Of a stretch of DNA of 37,038 nt, positions 15,061 to 23,927 are shown in pieces. How positions within the stretch are numbered: position 1 is the stretch's first letter; every line of letters starts with the position of its first letter. Under the pieces are notes generated by a model. That model had not been told where the DNA came from and did not search any database. It saw nothing but the letters and a program-made list of their open reading frames with translations. Position numbers and translations under genes: made by a program. Source of the DNA: an uncultured Merdimonas sp. (GTDB taxonomy: Bacteria > Bacillota > Clostridia > Lachnospirales > Lachnospiraceae); the NCBI GenBank assembly GCA_944375745.1, contig CALWAV010000026.1, positions 1 through 37,038 of the forward strand, read 5' to 3'.

Positions 15061-18000
15061 TTATATCAGTTCGCAGTCCCAGACATCCACACCGCTTTCC
15101 TGGAACACGCTGCGGATCCGTTCCCGAAGTTCCTCTTTCGTGCATCCCTTTTTCAGGATAGCCTGAAGGAAGCCTCCGCCTCCCGCTCCGCAGATCATTC
15201 TGGCCGAAAGCAGATCCTCACAGCTTAAAAAGATCTGGTCAATGCAGGTATTGGTGCTGCCGGCGTCCAGCCGCTTTGACAGCTCCCAGTGCTGGTCGAG
15301 AAGCCTTGCGAAGCCGTCGATATTGCCCTTCTCCAGCTCAAACTTCATCAGCACAGCCACCCTCTGAATCTCATAAAGCACCTCCAGGGAATTGGGGCTG
15401 GAACCGATATAGCCTCCCACCACTTCCCGAAGCAGATTCCGGGCAAGACGTCTTTGTCCCGTATAAATCAGAACAAACCGGTCTTTTAATTCCTGCATGG
15501 CTTCCTCAGGAATATTCAGATGCTGCACCCGGATATTCTGCTTCAGTCCGGGCTTTGTGGTAATCAGCTTGACTCCGTTCGTCAGGCCTCCCACCTGATC
15601 CTGCCAGCCGCCTCCTGTGCTCATGAGCTGCTCCATGCACAGAACGCAGGAATAAAGCTCATTCTCTGTGATTTCTTTTCCAATATATTGAAACAGCGCC
15701 TTCACGCAGGCACCAGCCAGAATGCTGCTGGTACCCAGTCCTGAGCCTCTCGGAATTCCCTTCACTGCCGTGGACAGGTAAAGGCCGCCGCCCAGCTTTT
15801 CCAGAATACTCTCAAAGGGCACCTCTTCCGTCAGGGGAATGATTCCGCAGGCCAGAAGGGCTGCCTTGTGAAGGGCATAGGTATCAAAGGGATCCCGGCA
15901 GCTCTGAAGCTTTTTCAGATCCGTGAACTCATCGTAGGCCCCGGAATCCGTGCTTGCCAGGGCGATGCAGGGCTTTTCGATCCGCTTTACTGTCACCACC
16001 ACCGGGCAGATGCCGTTCAGCTTCGCGGCCGCATTCAGAACGGTGCCTCCATGCTCATTGCAGTAGGGCGGCGTATCAGACCAGCCTCCGCCGAAATTCA
16101 CCCGGATCGGAAGCTCCACGGTGATTTCCTTTTCCGTGATATGGTATGCCCCGTCCCTGGCCAGGCCCTCAAGGCCTGCCTCATAAAGACTGTCGCAGAT
16201 ATAGCGGAAGCACTGGTTTTCCAGATCCTCGCTCACCTGCCCTTTGGTAAGCCGGGACAGATAATAATAAATCCGCATCCGGATGCCAAACTCTGATTTC
16301 TCCGCAATGTTCCGAAGCTTTTCCACCTGGTCCGGAGTGACGCCCCGGTTTCCGAAGACGGCTCCCGCCTCTTCTACGCTTTCCCTTCGCTCCAGGGCCA
16401 GCAGGAAACGGGCGATCCGCACCTGAGTGCCCAGCTTTTCCTGCCAGGCCTCGATTTCCTTCACATCCGCCCCTTCAAAGCTTTCCCTGAGACTTAAGCG
16501 TTTTCTGGAACGATAGGCCTCTGCATGGCCATCGTTTCCTGCTGCCAGCTCCAGCATCTCCATGGAGGCATGGACCGCCTCACCGATGGAACTGCAGGCC
16601 GGATAAAGCTTCGCCGTCCAAAGGGAATGGTCTCCTGTGTCCCAGACCTCCTCCGGCTTCAAGCCGGCCGTCTTTAAAAAGCTTTCCAGGGTACCTCCCA
16701 GGAAGGGGGCTTTTTCCTCCACCGTCCCCTTGGGATTGTCATTTACTCCATAGACCCGGATCACAAAGCTGCCATCCTTCTGCTTCAGGCCGTGAAGAAC
16801 CGTATGGGCCGGGATCTGCTCTCCCCGCAGGGTCACCGCTGAAATCACGCAGCCCTCTTCCACCTTCGTTCCGCTGTAAATATAACTGTCTTCTATATAG
16901 GAAGAAGCTGCCACACAGGATCCTCTCTCAATATAGCTGCTGCTGCAGGCGCAGGGGCTTTCTTCTTCCTCCACGCCCAGCACCTGGCGCTTCCAGTCCA
17001 GGAACTCGTAATTCTCGATATCCTCCGTCACCAGGCGCAGAAGCTCCCTCGAGGTGCCAAAATGGATGAACTGGGCCGGTGACAGACACAGAAGCTTCAG
17101 AGAATAAGGATGAAGGACCTCCCAGATATCCCGGCGGCAGCTTAAAAGCTCTTCACAGAATTCTCCCTCCGGCTTCTCCTTCAGATACTGTTCAAACGTA
17201 GACCGGGAAGCCAGCGGATACAGGAAATCTCCGTAAAAGCTGATACGCGCCTTTTCATTTACAAAGCGGCCGTATTTCTCCGGGACGATGCGTCCCTTTT
17301 CTCCAATCAGGGAAAACAGGCTTTCCAGCAGATCGCAGTCCAGCATAATGGCGCCTGTGTCCAGGTCCACCGCCCCGTGCTCATTGACCGCGCCCAGAGC
17401 CCGAAGCTGTTCCTCACTCTGCTTGTGGAGAAAGTTTCCCACATAGCCCTTTCCGTCTCCGAGAAATACGCCGTGATCCTTTCCCGTCTCCACATCCTCC
17501 TTGATGGAGATGGCGGCAGCTCCCCGGAATGTGAAATCAATCTGCAGCGGGTTGAAAAGCAGAAGCACATCGCCGGACAGCACCAGCATTCCTTCACGGA
17601 AACGGGCCGGCATGCCGGCCATGCCGATCATAAATTCGTCAAAAAGTGTGGAGCGCCGTCCGTCCGGAAGCTCTCTGGGCACCGGAGAAAACAGCTTTCC
17701 ACAGGCAGAATACTGAGGCACCCGCTTGGAATCTCCGCCGGAATGGATGACAAGAATCCGTTTTCCCCGGAACAGATTCTCTCCTTCTCCCTGCTCACTT
17801 AAATATTTCATCACATGGAAGGTGGCTCCTCCTGACCCTACCCGCTTTCCCTCCGGATCCGGAAGCACCTTGTAGACTGTCTCAGACGGAAGCCTTCCCA
17901 TGGAAAGCCGCCTGTCTATCTGGGCCTGATAGGCCGCTGCCTGTTCCTCGTTGGAAGCTGTCAGGATCACATAGTCCCATTGAATAAAGTATTTCTTTGT

Positions 18001-18078
18001 GAGAGACTTTTCATACTCTTCCCAGGCGTCCTGGCAGCTCTGTCTCAGAAACAGGTTCTTGATTTTCTGCGGTTTCAT
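15061..18078 (-). CDS. fkp: Bifunctional L-fucokinase / L-fucose-1-phosphate guanylyltransferase (Fkp)
   Basis: The enzyme turns free L-fucose into fucose-1-phosphate and then GDP-L-fucose (salvage route). At 1005 residues it is slightly longer than the 949-residue Bacteroides fragilis Fkp. The N-terminal half is the pyrophosphorylase (D-P-E-G-K-R-V-G-S-G-G-A-T near 74-86, then HSGGDSKR near 112). Residues about 380-430 look like a beta-helix linker. The C-terminal GHMP kinase has GGGWSDTPPY at 663-672, the ATP loop PRGSGLGTSS at 776-785 and GAGGGG at 964-969. GGGWQDQVGG is also present. All motifs are intact. GGGAG lies before the ATG. The gene heads the long operon and diverges from a fucosyltransferase-like gene. 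Confidence 0.94.
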   Translation of the reverse strand: MKPQKIKNLFLRQSCQDAWEEYEKSLTKKYFIQWDYVILTASNEEQAAAYQAQIDRRLSMGRLPSETVYKVLPDPEGKRVGSGGATFHVMKYLSEQGEGENLFRGKRILVIHSGGDSKRVPQYSACGKLFSPVPRELPDGRRSTLFDEFMIGMAGMPARFREGMLVLSGDVLLLFNPLQIDFTFRGAAAISIKEDVETGKDHGVFLGDGKGYVGNFLHKQSEEQLRALGAVNEHGAVDLDTGAIMLDCDLLESLFSLIGEKGRIVPEKYGRFVNEKARISFYGDFLYPLASRSTFEQYLKEKPEGEFCEELLSCRRDIWEVLHPYSLKLLCLSPAQFIHFGTSRELLRLVTEDIENYEFLDWKRQVLGVEEEESPCACSSSYIERGSCVAASSYIEDSYIYSGTKVEEGCVISAVTLRGEQIPAHTVLHGLKQKDGSFVIRVYGVNDNPKGTVEEKAPFLGGTLESFLKTAGLKPEEVWDTGDHSLWTAKLYPACSSIGEAVHASMEMLELAAGNDGHAEAYRSRKRLSLRESFEGADVKEIEAWQEKLGTQVRIARFLLALERRESVEEAGAVFGNRGVTPDQVEKLRNIAEKSEFGIRMRIYYYLSRLTKGQVSEDLENQCFRYICDSLYEAGLEGLARDGAYHITEKEITVELPIRVNFGGGWSDTPPYCNEHGGTVLNAAAKLNGICPVVVTVKRIEKPCIALASTDSGAYDEFTDLKKLQSCRDPFDTYALHKAALLACGIIPLTEEVPFESILEKLGGGLYLSTAVKGIPRGSGLGTSSILAGACVKALFQYIGKEITENELYSCVLCMEQLMSTGGGWQDQVGGLTNGVKLITTKPGLKQNIRVQHLNIPEEAMQELKDRFVLIYTGQRRLARNLLREVVGGYIGSSPNSLEVLYEIQRVAVLMKFELEKGNIDGFARLLDQHWELSKRLDAGSTNTCIDQIFLSCEDLLSARMICGAGGGGFLQAILKKGCTKEELRERIRSVFQESGVDVWDCELI

Positions 18079-18088
18079 AACTTCTCCC

Positions 18089-18117
18089 TTGTCTGTGTTT
18101 TTATGTAATGATATAAT
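18089..18117 (+). promoter_or_regulatory. Promoter for the fucosyltransferase-yfhO transcript
   Basis: A perfect -10 TATAAT at 18112-18117 has a -35 TTGTCT at 18089-18094 with a 17-base spacer. Transcription would start near 18124, leaving a leader of about 65 bases. The boxes lie in the short region that must also carry the fkp promoter on the other strand. I could not pick out a convincing minus-strand promoter there. Confidence 0.6.
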
Positions 18118-18188
18118 ACATCCAATGAATTCAGAAAGGCGGCCGCAGACGCACCGTACTGCTGTGCGTGGCTACGGCAGGATACACT

Positions 18189-18983
18189 ATGGTAATAATA
18201 CAACCTTCAGGCGGTTTATGCAATAGAATAAGGGTAATTAATTCCGCGCGGGAGCTTGCAAAGCGCAGAAAAGAAAAGCTTGTGGTGCTCTGGTATCTGT
18301 GTCCGGAGCTGAACTGCGCCTTCGAGGATCTGTTCCTTCCGGTCACAGATCCGGACATTAAAATCATCAATATCCGTTCTCTGAAGGACCCCCGGAAGCT
18401 CTGGTACCAGGCTACCTCCGGACAGCGTTTCGGCAATGAGGATATCCTGAACAACAAGACGGACGGTGTCTTGAACGATGACTTTTATCAATCTCTCGGC
18501 AGGCGGATCTATCTGTTTACCTGGGAGCATTTCTATCCCTCCCACGACTACAGCCTTTACGTACCCACCCCGGCTCTGCGGAAACGCATCGATTCCTTTA
18601 CGAAGGATTTCGCTCCCCGCTGTGTGGGCGTCCACATCCGCCGCACAGACAATGCGGTCTCCATGGGGAAAAGCACCACAGAGCAGTTTATCGCTGAAAT
18701 GAAAAAGGAGCTGGCGGAGCATCCGGAAAGCCGTTTCTTCCTGGCCACCGATGACCAGGCGGAGGAGGATCTGCTGCGCAGAGAATTTCCCGGAAAGATC
18801 TTAAGCAATCAGAGCCGGACCATTGACCGGAATTCCGTGGAAGGCATGCACGATGCCCTCCTTGACCTGTACTGCCTGGCTGCCACTGATAAGCTGATCG
18901 GCAGCTACTGGAGTTCCTTTACGGACATTGCCGCGGATATGCGGGGAATCGAAAAAGTGATAGCAGGAGATGACAACTCATGA
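18189..18983 (+). CDS. Fucosyltransferase-like protein (GT11/GT23/NodZ-type HxRRxD motif)
   Basis: I choose ATG 18189 (264 residues), which has an AGGA 7 bases upstream. A GTG seven codons earlier has no ribosome binding site. The N-terminus has the G-G-L-C-N-R-I-R loop (8-15) found in the alpha-1,2/alpha-1,6 and O-fucosyltransferase superfamily. GVHIRRTD (147-154) holds the HxRRxD motif that binds GDP-fucose phosphates. FLATDD (184-189) and S-Y-W-S-S-F-T-D near 239-246 complete the family pattern. It is short and lacks a membrane anchor, so it is cytoplasmic. It diverges from fkp, the likely source of its GDP-fucose. Specificity for fucose is inferred from motif and context. Confidence 0.82.
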   Translation: MVIIQPSGGLCNRIRVINSARELAKRRKEKLVVLWYLCPELNCAFEDLFLPVTDPDIKIINIRSLKDPRKLWYQATSGQRFGNEDILNNKTDGVLNDDFYQSLGRRIYLFTWEHFYPSHDYSLYVPTPALRKRIDSFTKDFAPRCVGVHIRRTDNAVSMGKSTTEQFIAEMKKELAEHPESRFFLATDDQAEEDLLRREFPGKILSNQSRTIDRNSVEGMHDALLDLYCLAATDKLIGSYWSSFTDIAADMRGIEKVIAGDDNS

Positions 18984-21502
18984 AAAAATACATTCCGCCT
19001 CTGCTTCTTGCAGGGCTTTTTGTGCTGCTTATTTTTCTGTCTCTGCCCTCTGGCTGCGTCTATGGTTCCAATACAGACTGGCTCAGCCAGCACGCGGCCC
19101 TGGCTGAAACCATCCGCACTGCCTGTCTGGAGCAGAAGACCCTGCTGCCGGACATTCTTCCTCTGGGAGGAGGAAGCAACGGCTTTCAGTTTTCCTACTA
19201 TGGGTATCTGCGGCCGGACATTCTGATCGGCTGCCTGCTGCCCTCCATTCCCATGTATCAGATTCTGATTTTCTATTCTCTTGCCGGTTATCTGGCGGCA
19301 GTGCTGCTGTTTTACCTCTGGCTGCGCCGGGAAAATCTTTCTTCGCTGAATGCTTTTGCAGGAAGCCTGCTCTTTCTCACAGCTTCCTGTTTTTTTCATA
19401 CCCACAGACAGCTGATGTTCATTAATTACATGCCCTTTCTGATTCTGTCACTGCTGGCTGTCCAGAAAAAACCCGGGCGCATGCATCCCATGCTCCCGTT
19501 TTTTCTGCTGCTGATCTGCCTGCACAGCTTTTACTATGCCCCGGCCTGTTTTCTGGCAGTGGGCTGGTACTGGTATCAGAAATCCGGCCGGGCTTTCTGG
19601 AAGCCCTGGCTTGGGGCCTCCTTCCTGGCCGCCGGCCTGTCTGCGGCTCTGCTGCTCCCCACAGGCCTTGTCATTCTGGAACACCACAGAGCTTCCGCGG
19701 AAGCCTCCAGAGGATTTCTCACCTTTTTCGGAAATTTAAGCTCCCTGCTCTACAGCCCTTACGGCCTGGGGCTCACCATGCTGGCGCTTTATCTGATCTT
19801 TCTGGGCCTTGGCCTGAAAAAATACCGGAGAGACAGCCTGATTTTTCTCATCCTGATGGTCTGGGGCGGCGCCTCCTACCTGCTGAACGCCACCCTTTAT
19901 GCCCGGGCCAAAATCCTGATTCCGTTTCTCCCGCTGCTTCTGCTCCATGGCGCCCGGCTGCTGGCAGACCTGCGGTCCGGCAAAGCTCTCTGGAATCTCT
20001 GGCCTTTTCTTCCCATGGCGGCCGTAGCCCTGCAGTATCTGCCCAAAAGCTTCCGCGGCCTGGTGCTGTGCGACTTTTTTCTCCTTCTGGCGGCAGTGCT
20101 TCTGCTGCGCTCCTTTTCAGAAAAGAAGACCGGAAAGCCGGCAGGCGCAGTCCTCCCTCTTCTTTTTGTAATGCCCTTTCTTTTCTTCCTGCACTCTGCT
20201 TCCACGGAAGACTTTGTAACGGAGGAACAGATGGCATCTGCCCTTTCCACGGCTGTTCCGGCTGCGGATACAGAGCCTCTTTACCGTTTTGATTCTCTGT
20301 CCCAGCCCCTGGCAAAGGGCAACGCGGACGCCTCCGCCTCCAGATGGAAAAGCACCATGTACTCTTCCGTCTACAATAACGCATACTCCCGCGTGTACTA
20401 TGACCTGCTGAAAACGCCCATTCAGATCAATAACCGCCTGGCGATTCTGGCCGCCGGAAACCCGTTTCTGCTTCATTTTATGGGAATCCGTTATCTGGAG
20501 ACGCCCGCGGACCAGGTGCCTGACGGATACCGCGTGCTTATGAATGATGGGAAAACCACAGTTTGCGAAAATCCATCCGTACTGCCCGTGGTTTACCTGA
20601 CAGACGACACCCTGTCTTCCTCAGAGTTCCACACCTTAAGCGGCTGGAAACAGGCCGAGGCTCTGACCCGCTTCACCATCGTCCCGGAGGAAGCAGCGGA
20701 AAATACCCCTGTCCTTACCGCTTCCCTTCCTTTCTCCGAAGTCCCCGCCGCCAGGACAGAATGTGAATCCCAAATACACTCTTTTTATCCCTCCCTGTCC
20801 GGCATCCGGGTGCCCTCATCCGTAAAAATACAGAAAACAGGTTCTGATGAGGAAAACTATGAAATCACCGCAGAAGAGGACAGCCGCCTTTCCATCACCT
20901 TTCGAAAGCCCCTGAAACAGCGGCTTCTGCTTCTGCAGTTTGAGGTGGAAAACCACACCGGTAAGGCAGTGGTCATAACTATAAACGGCATAAAGAACAA
21001 GCTCTCCGCCGGAAACGCTCCCTACCCCAACGGAAACCGCTGTTTCCAGTATCAGTTTCTCACCACATCAGAAAAGGGACTCGACACTCTGGAAATCAGC
21101 CTGTCCAAGGGCCGGTATACACTGAAAAATATCCGCTTCGGCCTGCTGCCCGCAGACATTTTCTCGGAAAAATCCTGGACGCCCGTGGAAGCTCTGGAAC
21201 CCTCCGCCGGGGAATTTTTCGCCTGCCGGGCGGAAGTCTCCTCGGACACCTGGCTTGTGACCTCCATTCCCAGACAAAATGGCATGTCCCTTCTGATCGA
21301 TGGAGAACCGGCGGAGCTTATCACTGTGAACGAAGCCTTTGCCGGCGCCAGACTGCCCGCCGGAGAGCATGAGGTACGCCTCCGCCTGGAAGTCCCGGAC
21401 AAAAAAGCCGGCCTGTGCGTCAGTGTTCTCTCATTCCTGAGTCTTCTGATCTGGATTTTTTACCAAAAAGCTGTTGACAAACCGCCCAGGAAGCGCATAT
21501 AA
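18980..21502 (+). CDS. YfhO-type GT-C membrane protein
   Basis: An 840-residue protein of YfhO size (Bacillus YfhO is similar) with about a dozen N-terminal membrane segments. A large extracytoplasmic C-terminal domain (about residues 400-810) is rich in beta-like strands, and one final helix precedes a basic tail. The first loop carries Y-G-S-N-T-D33-W, the acidic position expected in GT-C enzymes. YfhO relatives add sugars to lipoteichoic acid or other wall polymers from polyprenyl-phosphate donors. The start overlaps the fucosyltransferase stop (ATGA), so the two are co-translated and may serve the same glycan. The last codons contain the promoter of the next operon. Confidence 0.85.
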   Translation: MKKYIPPLLLAGLFVLLIFLSLPSGCVYGSNTDWLSQHAALAETIRTACLEQKTLLPDILPLGGGSNGFQFSYYGYLRPDILIGCLLPSIPMYQILIFYSLAGYLAAVLLFYLWLRRENLSSLNAFAGSLLFLTASCFFHTHRQLMFINYMPFLILSLLAVQKKPGRMHPMLPFFLLLICLHSFYYAPACFLAVGWYWYQKSGRAFWKPWLGASFLAAGLSAALLLPTGLVILEHHRASAEASRGFLTFFGNLSSLLYSPYGLGLTMLALYLIFLGLGLKKYRRDSLIFLILMVWGGASYLLNATLYARAKILIPFLPLLLLHGARLLADLRSGKALWNLWPFLPMAAVALQYLPKSFRGLVLCDFFLLLAAVLLLRSFSEKKTGKPAGAVLPLLFVMPFLFFLHSASTEDFVTEEQMASALSTAVPAADTEPLYRFDSLSQPLAKGNADASASRWKSTMYSSVYNNAYSRVYYDLLKTPIQINNRLAILAAGNPFLLHFMGIRYLETPADQVPDGYRVLMNDGKTTVCENPSVLPVVYLTDDTLSSSEFHTLSGWKQAEALTRFTIVPEEAAENTPVLTASLPFSEVPAARTECESQIHSFYPSLSGIRVPSSVKIQKTGSDEENYEITAEEDSRLSITFRKPLKQRLLLLQFEVENHTGKAVVITINGIKNKLSAGNAPYPNGNRCFQYQFLTTSEKGLDTLEISLSKGRYTLKNIRFGLLPADIFSEKSWTPVEALEPSAGEFFACRAEVSSDTWLVTSIPRQNGMSLLIDGEPAELITVNEAFAGARLPAGEHEVRLRLEVPDKKAGLCVSVLSFLSLLIWIFYQKAVDKPPRKRI

Positions 21503-21503
21503 T
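21474..21503 (+). promoter_or_regulatory. Consensus sigma-A promoter driving the T-box leader
   Basis: TTGACA at 21474-21479 and TATAAT at 21498-21503 are both perfect consensus hexamers, 18 bases apart. The promoter lies in the last codons of the yfhO-like gene and overlaps its TAA stop (21500-21502). Transcription should start near 21510, at the beginning of the T-box leader. A strong promoter suits control by attenuation. Confidence 0.85.
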
Positions 21504-21509
21504 ACCAGT

Positions 21510-21795
21510 AACGTTATACATGAAAACCTGTGAAGAAGAATAGTAACTGGCGGACGTTAAGCCACAGAGAGTCCCGGAGGGTGGAAACGGGATGTGAGAC
21601 AGCTGGTGAATGGGCTTCGGAGGGCGGCTTTGAACGGAGTATTCCAAGTAGGGGCTGACGGGACCCCACCCGTTATCCATCGGGGCACGTATGATGGTAC
21701 GTGTAGCGAGCGGACATTTCCCGGGAAATGTCAATTTGGGTGGTATCGCAGAAGCTTTCGCTTTTGTCCCATGATGGGGACAGAAGCGTTTTTTT
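21510..21795 (+). promoter_or_regulatory. T-box riboswitch controlling the ABC transporter operon
   Basis: The leader has the T-box landmarks in order: an AGTA at 21542-21545, AGAGAG at 21566-21571 followed by a distal hairpin (stem 21572-21576/21588-21592), and a GAA at 21632-21634 beside the specifier region. It also has a GTAGG-type junction near 21648 and the T-box sequence TGGGTGGTATCGCA at 21737-21750, then a terminator. By analogy with the glyQS geometry (GAA, one base, codon, purine, lower helix GAATA/TATTC) the specifier would be GGA (Gly) at 21636-21638. A one-base shift gives CGG (Arg) followed by A. The bulge TGGT (21741-21744) should pair with a tRNA having A73, which does not fit bacterial tRNA-Gly (U73). 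The amino acid is therefore not settled. Confidence 0.9.
21759..21795 (+). terminator. Attenuator (terminator) of the T-box leader
   Basis: A 12-bp stem (21759-21770 with 21777-21788, one G-U pair) is followed by seven T (21789-21795). It lies right after the T-box sequence, which would form the competing antiterminator with upstream bases when uncharged tRNA binds. About 115 bases then lead to the first start codon, with nothing else recognised in them. Confidence 0.92.
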
Positions 21796-21910
21796 ATTTC
21801 CGAAACTTCCATTTTCGAAAAAAACGCCGCGAAGCTCTTTTCCAGCCGCTGTCCCGGCAAGACAGCCGCCACATCTGCCGCCTAAATCTAAAAGAATGGA
21901 GAATGACGTT

Positions 21911-22987
21911 ATGAAAAAGAACACACTGAAGAAACTGATGGCCCTTGGATGCGCAGCCGCGCTTGTATTTTCCATGACCGGCTGCTCCGGCGGAACTAAT
22001 TCTGCCAGTGACACTTCTGATACTTCCTCAGAGGCAGCGGAGGAAACCGGAGAACTTCAGGACGCGGAAACCGGCTCAGCCGATGGCGCGGAATACAATA
22101 TTGCCATTGTAAAGCAGATGGACCACGCTTCTCTTGATGAGATCGCGAACGCTGTGGCCGCAGAGCTGGATGCCATTGCCGCGGAAAACAATATTACCAT
22201 CAATTATGAAGTCTACTCCGGCCAGAATGACCAGACTACCTTAAAGCAGATTGGTGATCAGGCCATTGCGGACGGCGTGGACGCCATTATCCCCATAGCT
22301 ACTCTGGCAGCCCAGGTTATGGCTGTGTGCGCGGAAGATACCCAGACCCCTGTGGTTTACGCGGCCATCTCCGATCCGGAGGCAGCTGAAATGACCGGCA
22401 TCGATTATGTGACCGGAACCAGCGACGCCCTGAATACCGATTTCATCCTGGATATGATGCTGGCGGCCAACCCGGATGTGCAGAATGTGGGCCTTCTCTA
22501 CTCCCTGTCTGAGACCAACTCCACAAAGCCCATCGCGGACGCAAAGGCTTATCTGGAGGAAAAAGGCATCTCCTATACCGAGCAGACAGCCAACACCAAT
22601 GACGAAGTCATCTCTGCGGCTTCCATCCTTATCGCGGACGGCGTAGACGCAGTCTTCACTCCCACAGACAATGTAATTATGGCTGCCGAGCTTGCCATCT
22701 ATCAGGATCTGGCAAATGCCGGTATCCCCCACTACACGGGAGCTGACTCCTTTGTCCGCAACGGAGCTTTTGCCACCTGCGGCGTAAACTATACGGATCT
22801 TGGAACTGAGACCGCTGACCTGGCCTACACTGCCATCACAGAAGGCATGGACGGCCTGGAGGATTATTATCTGTCAGAGGGCGGCATTATCACAGTAAAT
22901 ACTGAGACCGCCGAAACTCTGGGCATCGATTACTCCGTATTCTCTGATATGGGTGAAGTGGTTGAGGTTCAGACCACGGAAGAATAA
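21911..22987 (+). CDS. ABC transporter substrate-binding lipoprotein (TrpX/ABC_sub_bind family)
   Basis: A 358-residue solute-binding protein. The start is ATG 21911 with GGAG 9 bases before it; an open frame to 21728 runs into the T-box leader and is not the gene. A type II signal peptide ends at S-M-T-G-C25 (lipobox), followed by a Ser/Thr/Glu-rich linker. The mature part begins NIAIVKQMDHASLDEI and has DAIIPIATLAAQ and D-A-V-F-T-P-T-D-N segments typical of the ABC_sub_bind family, to which streptococcal TrpX belongs. The ligand is probably an amino acid or derivative, given T-box control, but its identity is unknown. It is the first gene of a three-gene importer operon. Confidence 0.9.
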   Translation: MKKNTLKKLMALGCAAALVFSMTGCSGGTNSASDTSDTSSEAAEETGELQDAETGSADGAEYNIAIVKQMDHASLDEIANAVAAELDAIAAENNITINYEVYSGQNDQTTLKQIGDQAIADGVDAIIPIATLAAQVMAVCAEDTQTPVVYAAISDPEAAEMTGIDYVTGTSDALNTDFILDMMLAANPDVQNVGLLYSLSETNSTKPIADAKAYLEEKGISYTEQTANTNDEVISAASILIADGVDAVFTPTDNVIMAAELAIYQDLANAGIPHYTGADSFVRNGAFATCGVNYTDLGTETADLAYTAITEGMDGLEDYYLSEGGIITVNTETAETLGIDYSVFSDMGEVVEVQTTEE

Positions 22988-23016
22988 TTTCTGATATTAA
23001 TTGGAGGTAATGTTCT

Positions 23017-23925
23017 GTGCTGTACATTCTGCAAACTGCCCTGGAACTGGGATTCCTGTATGCGCTCATACCCATGGCCCTGTTCCTGAGCTTCCGAATT
23101 CTGAATATTGCCGATATGACCACCGACGGATGTTTCGTTCTCGGCGCTGCTGTCTCTGTTACGATGGCTGCGTCGGGACACCCGTTTCTCGCTGTCCCCG
23201 CAGCCATGTTTGCGGGGATTTGCGCCGGTTTTGTCACGGCATTTCTGCAGACCCGCCTGGGCGTTCCGTCCATCCTGGCCGGCATCGTAACCAATATGGG
23301 GCTTTACACCATCAACCTGATGGTTATGGACTGGAGCGCCAATGTGAGCCTTCTGAAGGACGACACAATCTTTTCCCTGTTCAGAGAGACCGGAATCGGC
23401 GGTCAGTGGTATGAGGCTCTGCTGGCCGGTTTTATCACGGTTCTGGCCGGTGTGCTGCTGGTGCTCTTCCTGGGAACCAGACTCGGCTTGTCCATCCGGG
23501 CCACAGGCGACAATATTGATATGGTACGGGCTTCCTCCATCAACCCCACCTTTACCATTACGGTAGGGCTGTGCATTTCCAACTCCCTGACCGCTCTTTC
23601 CGGAGCCATGGTGGGACAGTATCAGAACACCGCTGATATCAACGGCGGCACCGGAATCGTGGTCATCGGCCTGGCCTGCCTGATCATCGGCGAGACTGTG
23701 CTCGGACGGCGCAGCGTGCTGAAGGGAGCCGTGGCTGCCGTGGTGGGATCCATCATTTACCGTTTCATTTACGCTATCGTGCTTTACACAAAGATTATGC
23801 CGGTTCAGGGACTCCGGCTGGCTACCGCTGTCATCGTGGCGCTGGCAATCGCATTCCCCACCATCAAAAACTGGGCTGCGTTCCAGAAGCGTAAAATGGC
23901 CGCACGCCAGAAAGGAGGACGATAA
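23017..23925 (+). CDS. ABC transporter permease (TrpY-like, branched-chain permease superfamily)
   Basis: A 302-residue permease with about eight to nine membrane segments. It starts with GTG at 23017, with GGAGG 9 bases upstream; an ATG at 23010 is in another frame. The R-I-L-N-I-A-D-M-T-T-D-G motif near the N-terminus and the RATGDNIDMVRASSIN cytoplasmic loop are typical of permeases paired with TrpX-type binding proteins, distantly related to LivH/LivM. It sits 29 bases after the lipoprotein gene and 2 bases before the ATPase gene. It forms the membrane channel of the importer. Confidence 0.9.
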   Translation: MLYILQTALELGFLYALIPMALFLSFRILNIADMTTDGCFVLGAAVSVTMAASGHPFLAVPAAMFAGICAGFVTAFLQTRLGVPSILAGIVTNMGLYTINLMVMDWSANVSLLKDDTIFSLFRETGIGGQWYEALLAGFITVLAGVLLVLFLGTRLGLSIRATGDNIDMVRASSINPTFTITVGLCISNSLTALSGAMVGQYQNTADINGGTGIVVIGLACLIIGETVLGRRSVLKGAVAAVVGSIIYRFIYAIVLYTKIMPVQGLRLATAVIVALAIAFPTIKNWAAFQKRKMAARQKGGR

Positions 23926-23927
23926 GC

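Noticed and set aside
21728-21910. N-terminal extension of the lipoprotein frame by 61 codons
   Set aside because: It runs through the T-box terminator and would put a non-signal sequence before an excellent lipoprotein signal peptide. ATG 21911 has its own ribosome binding site.
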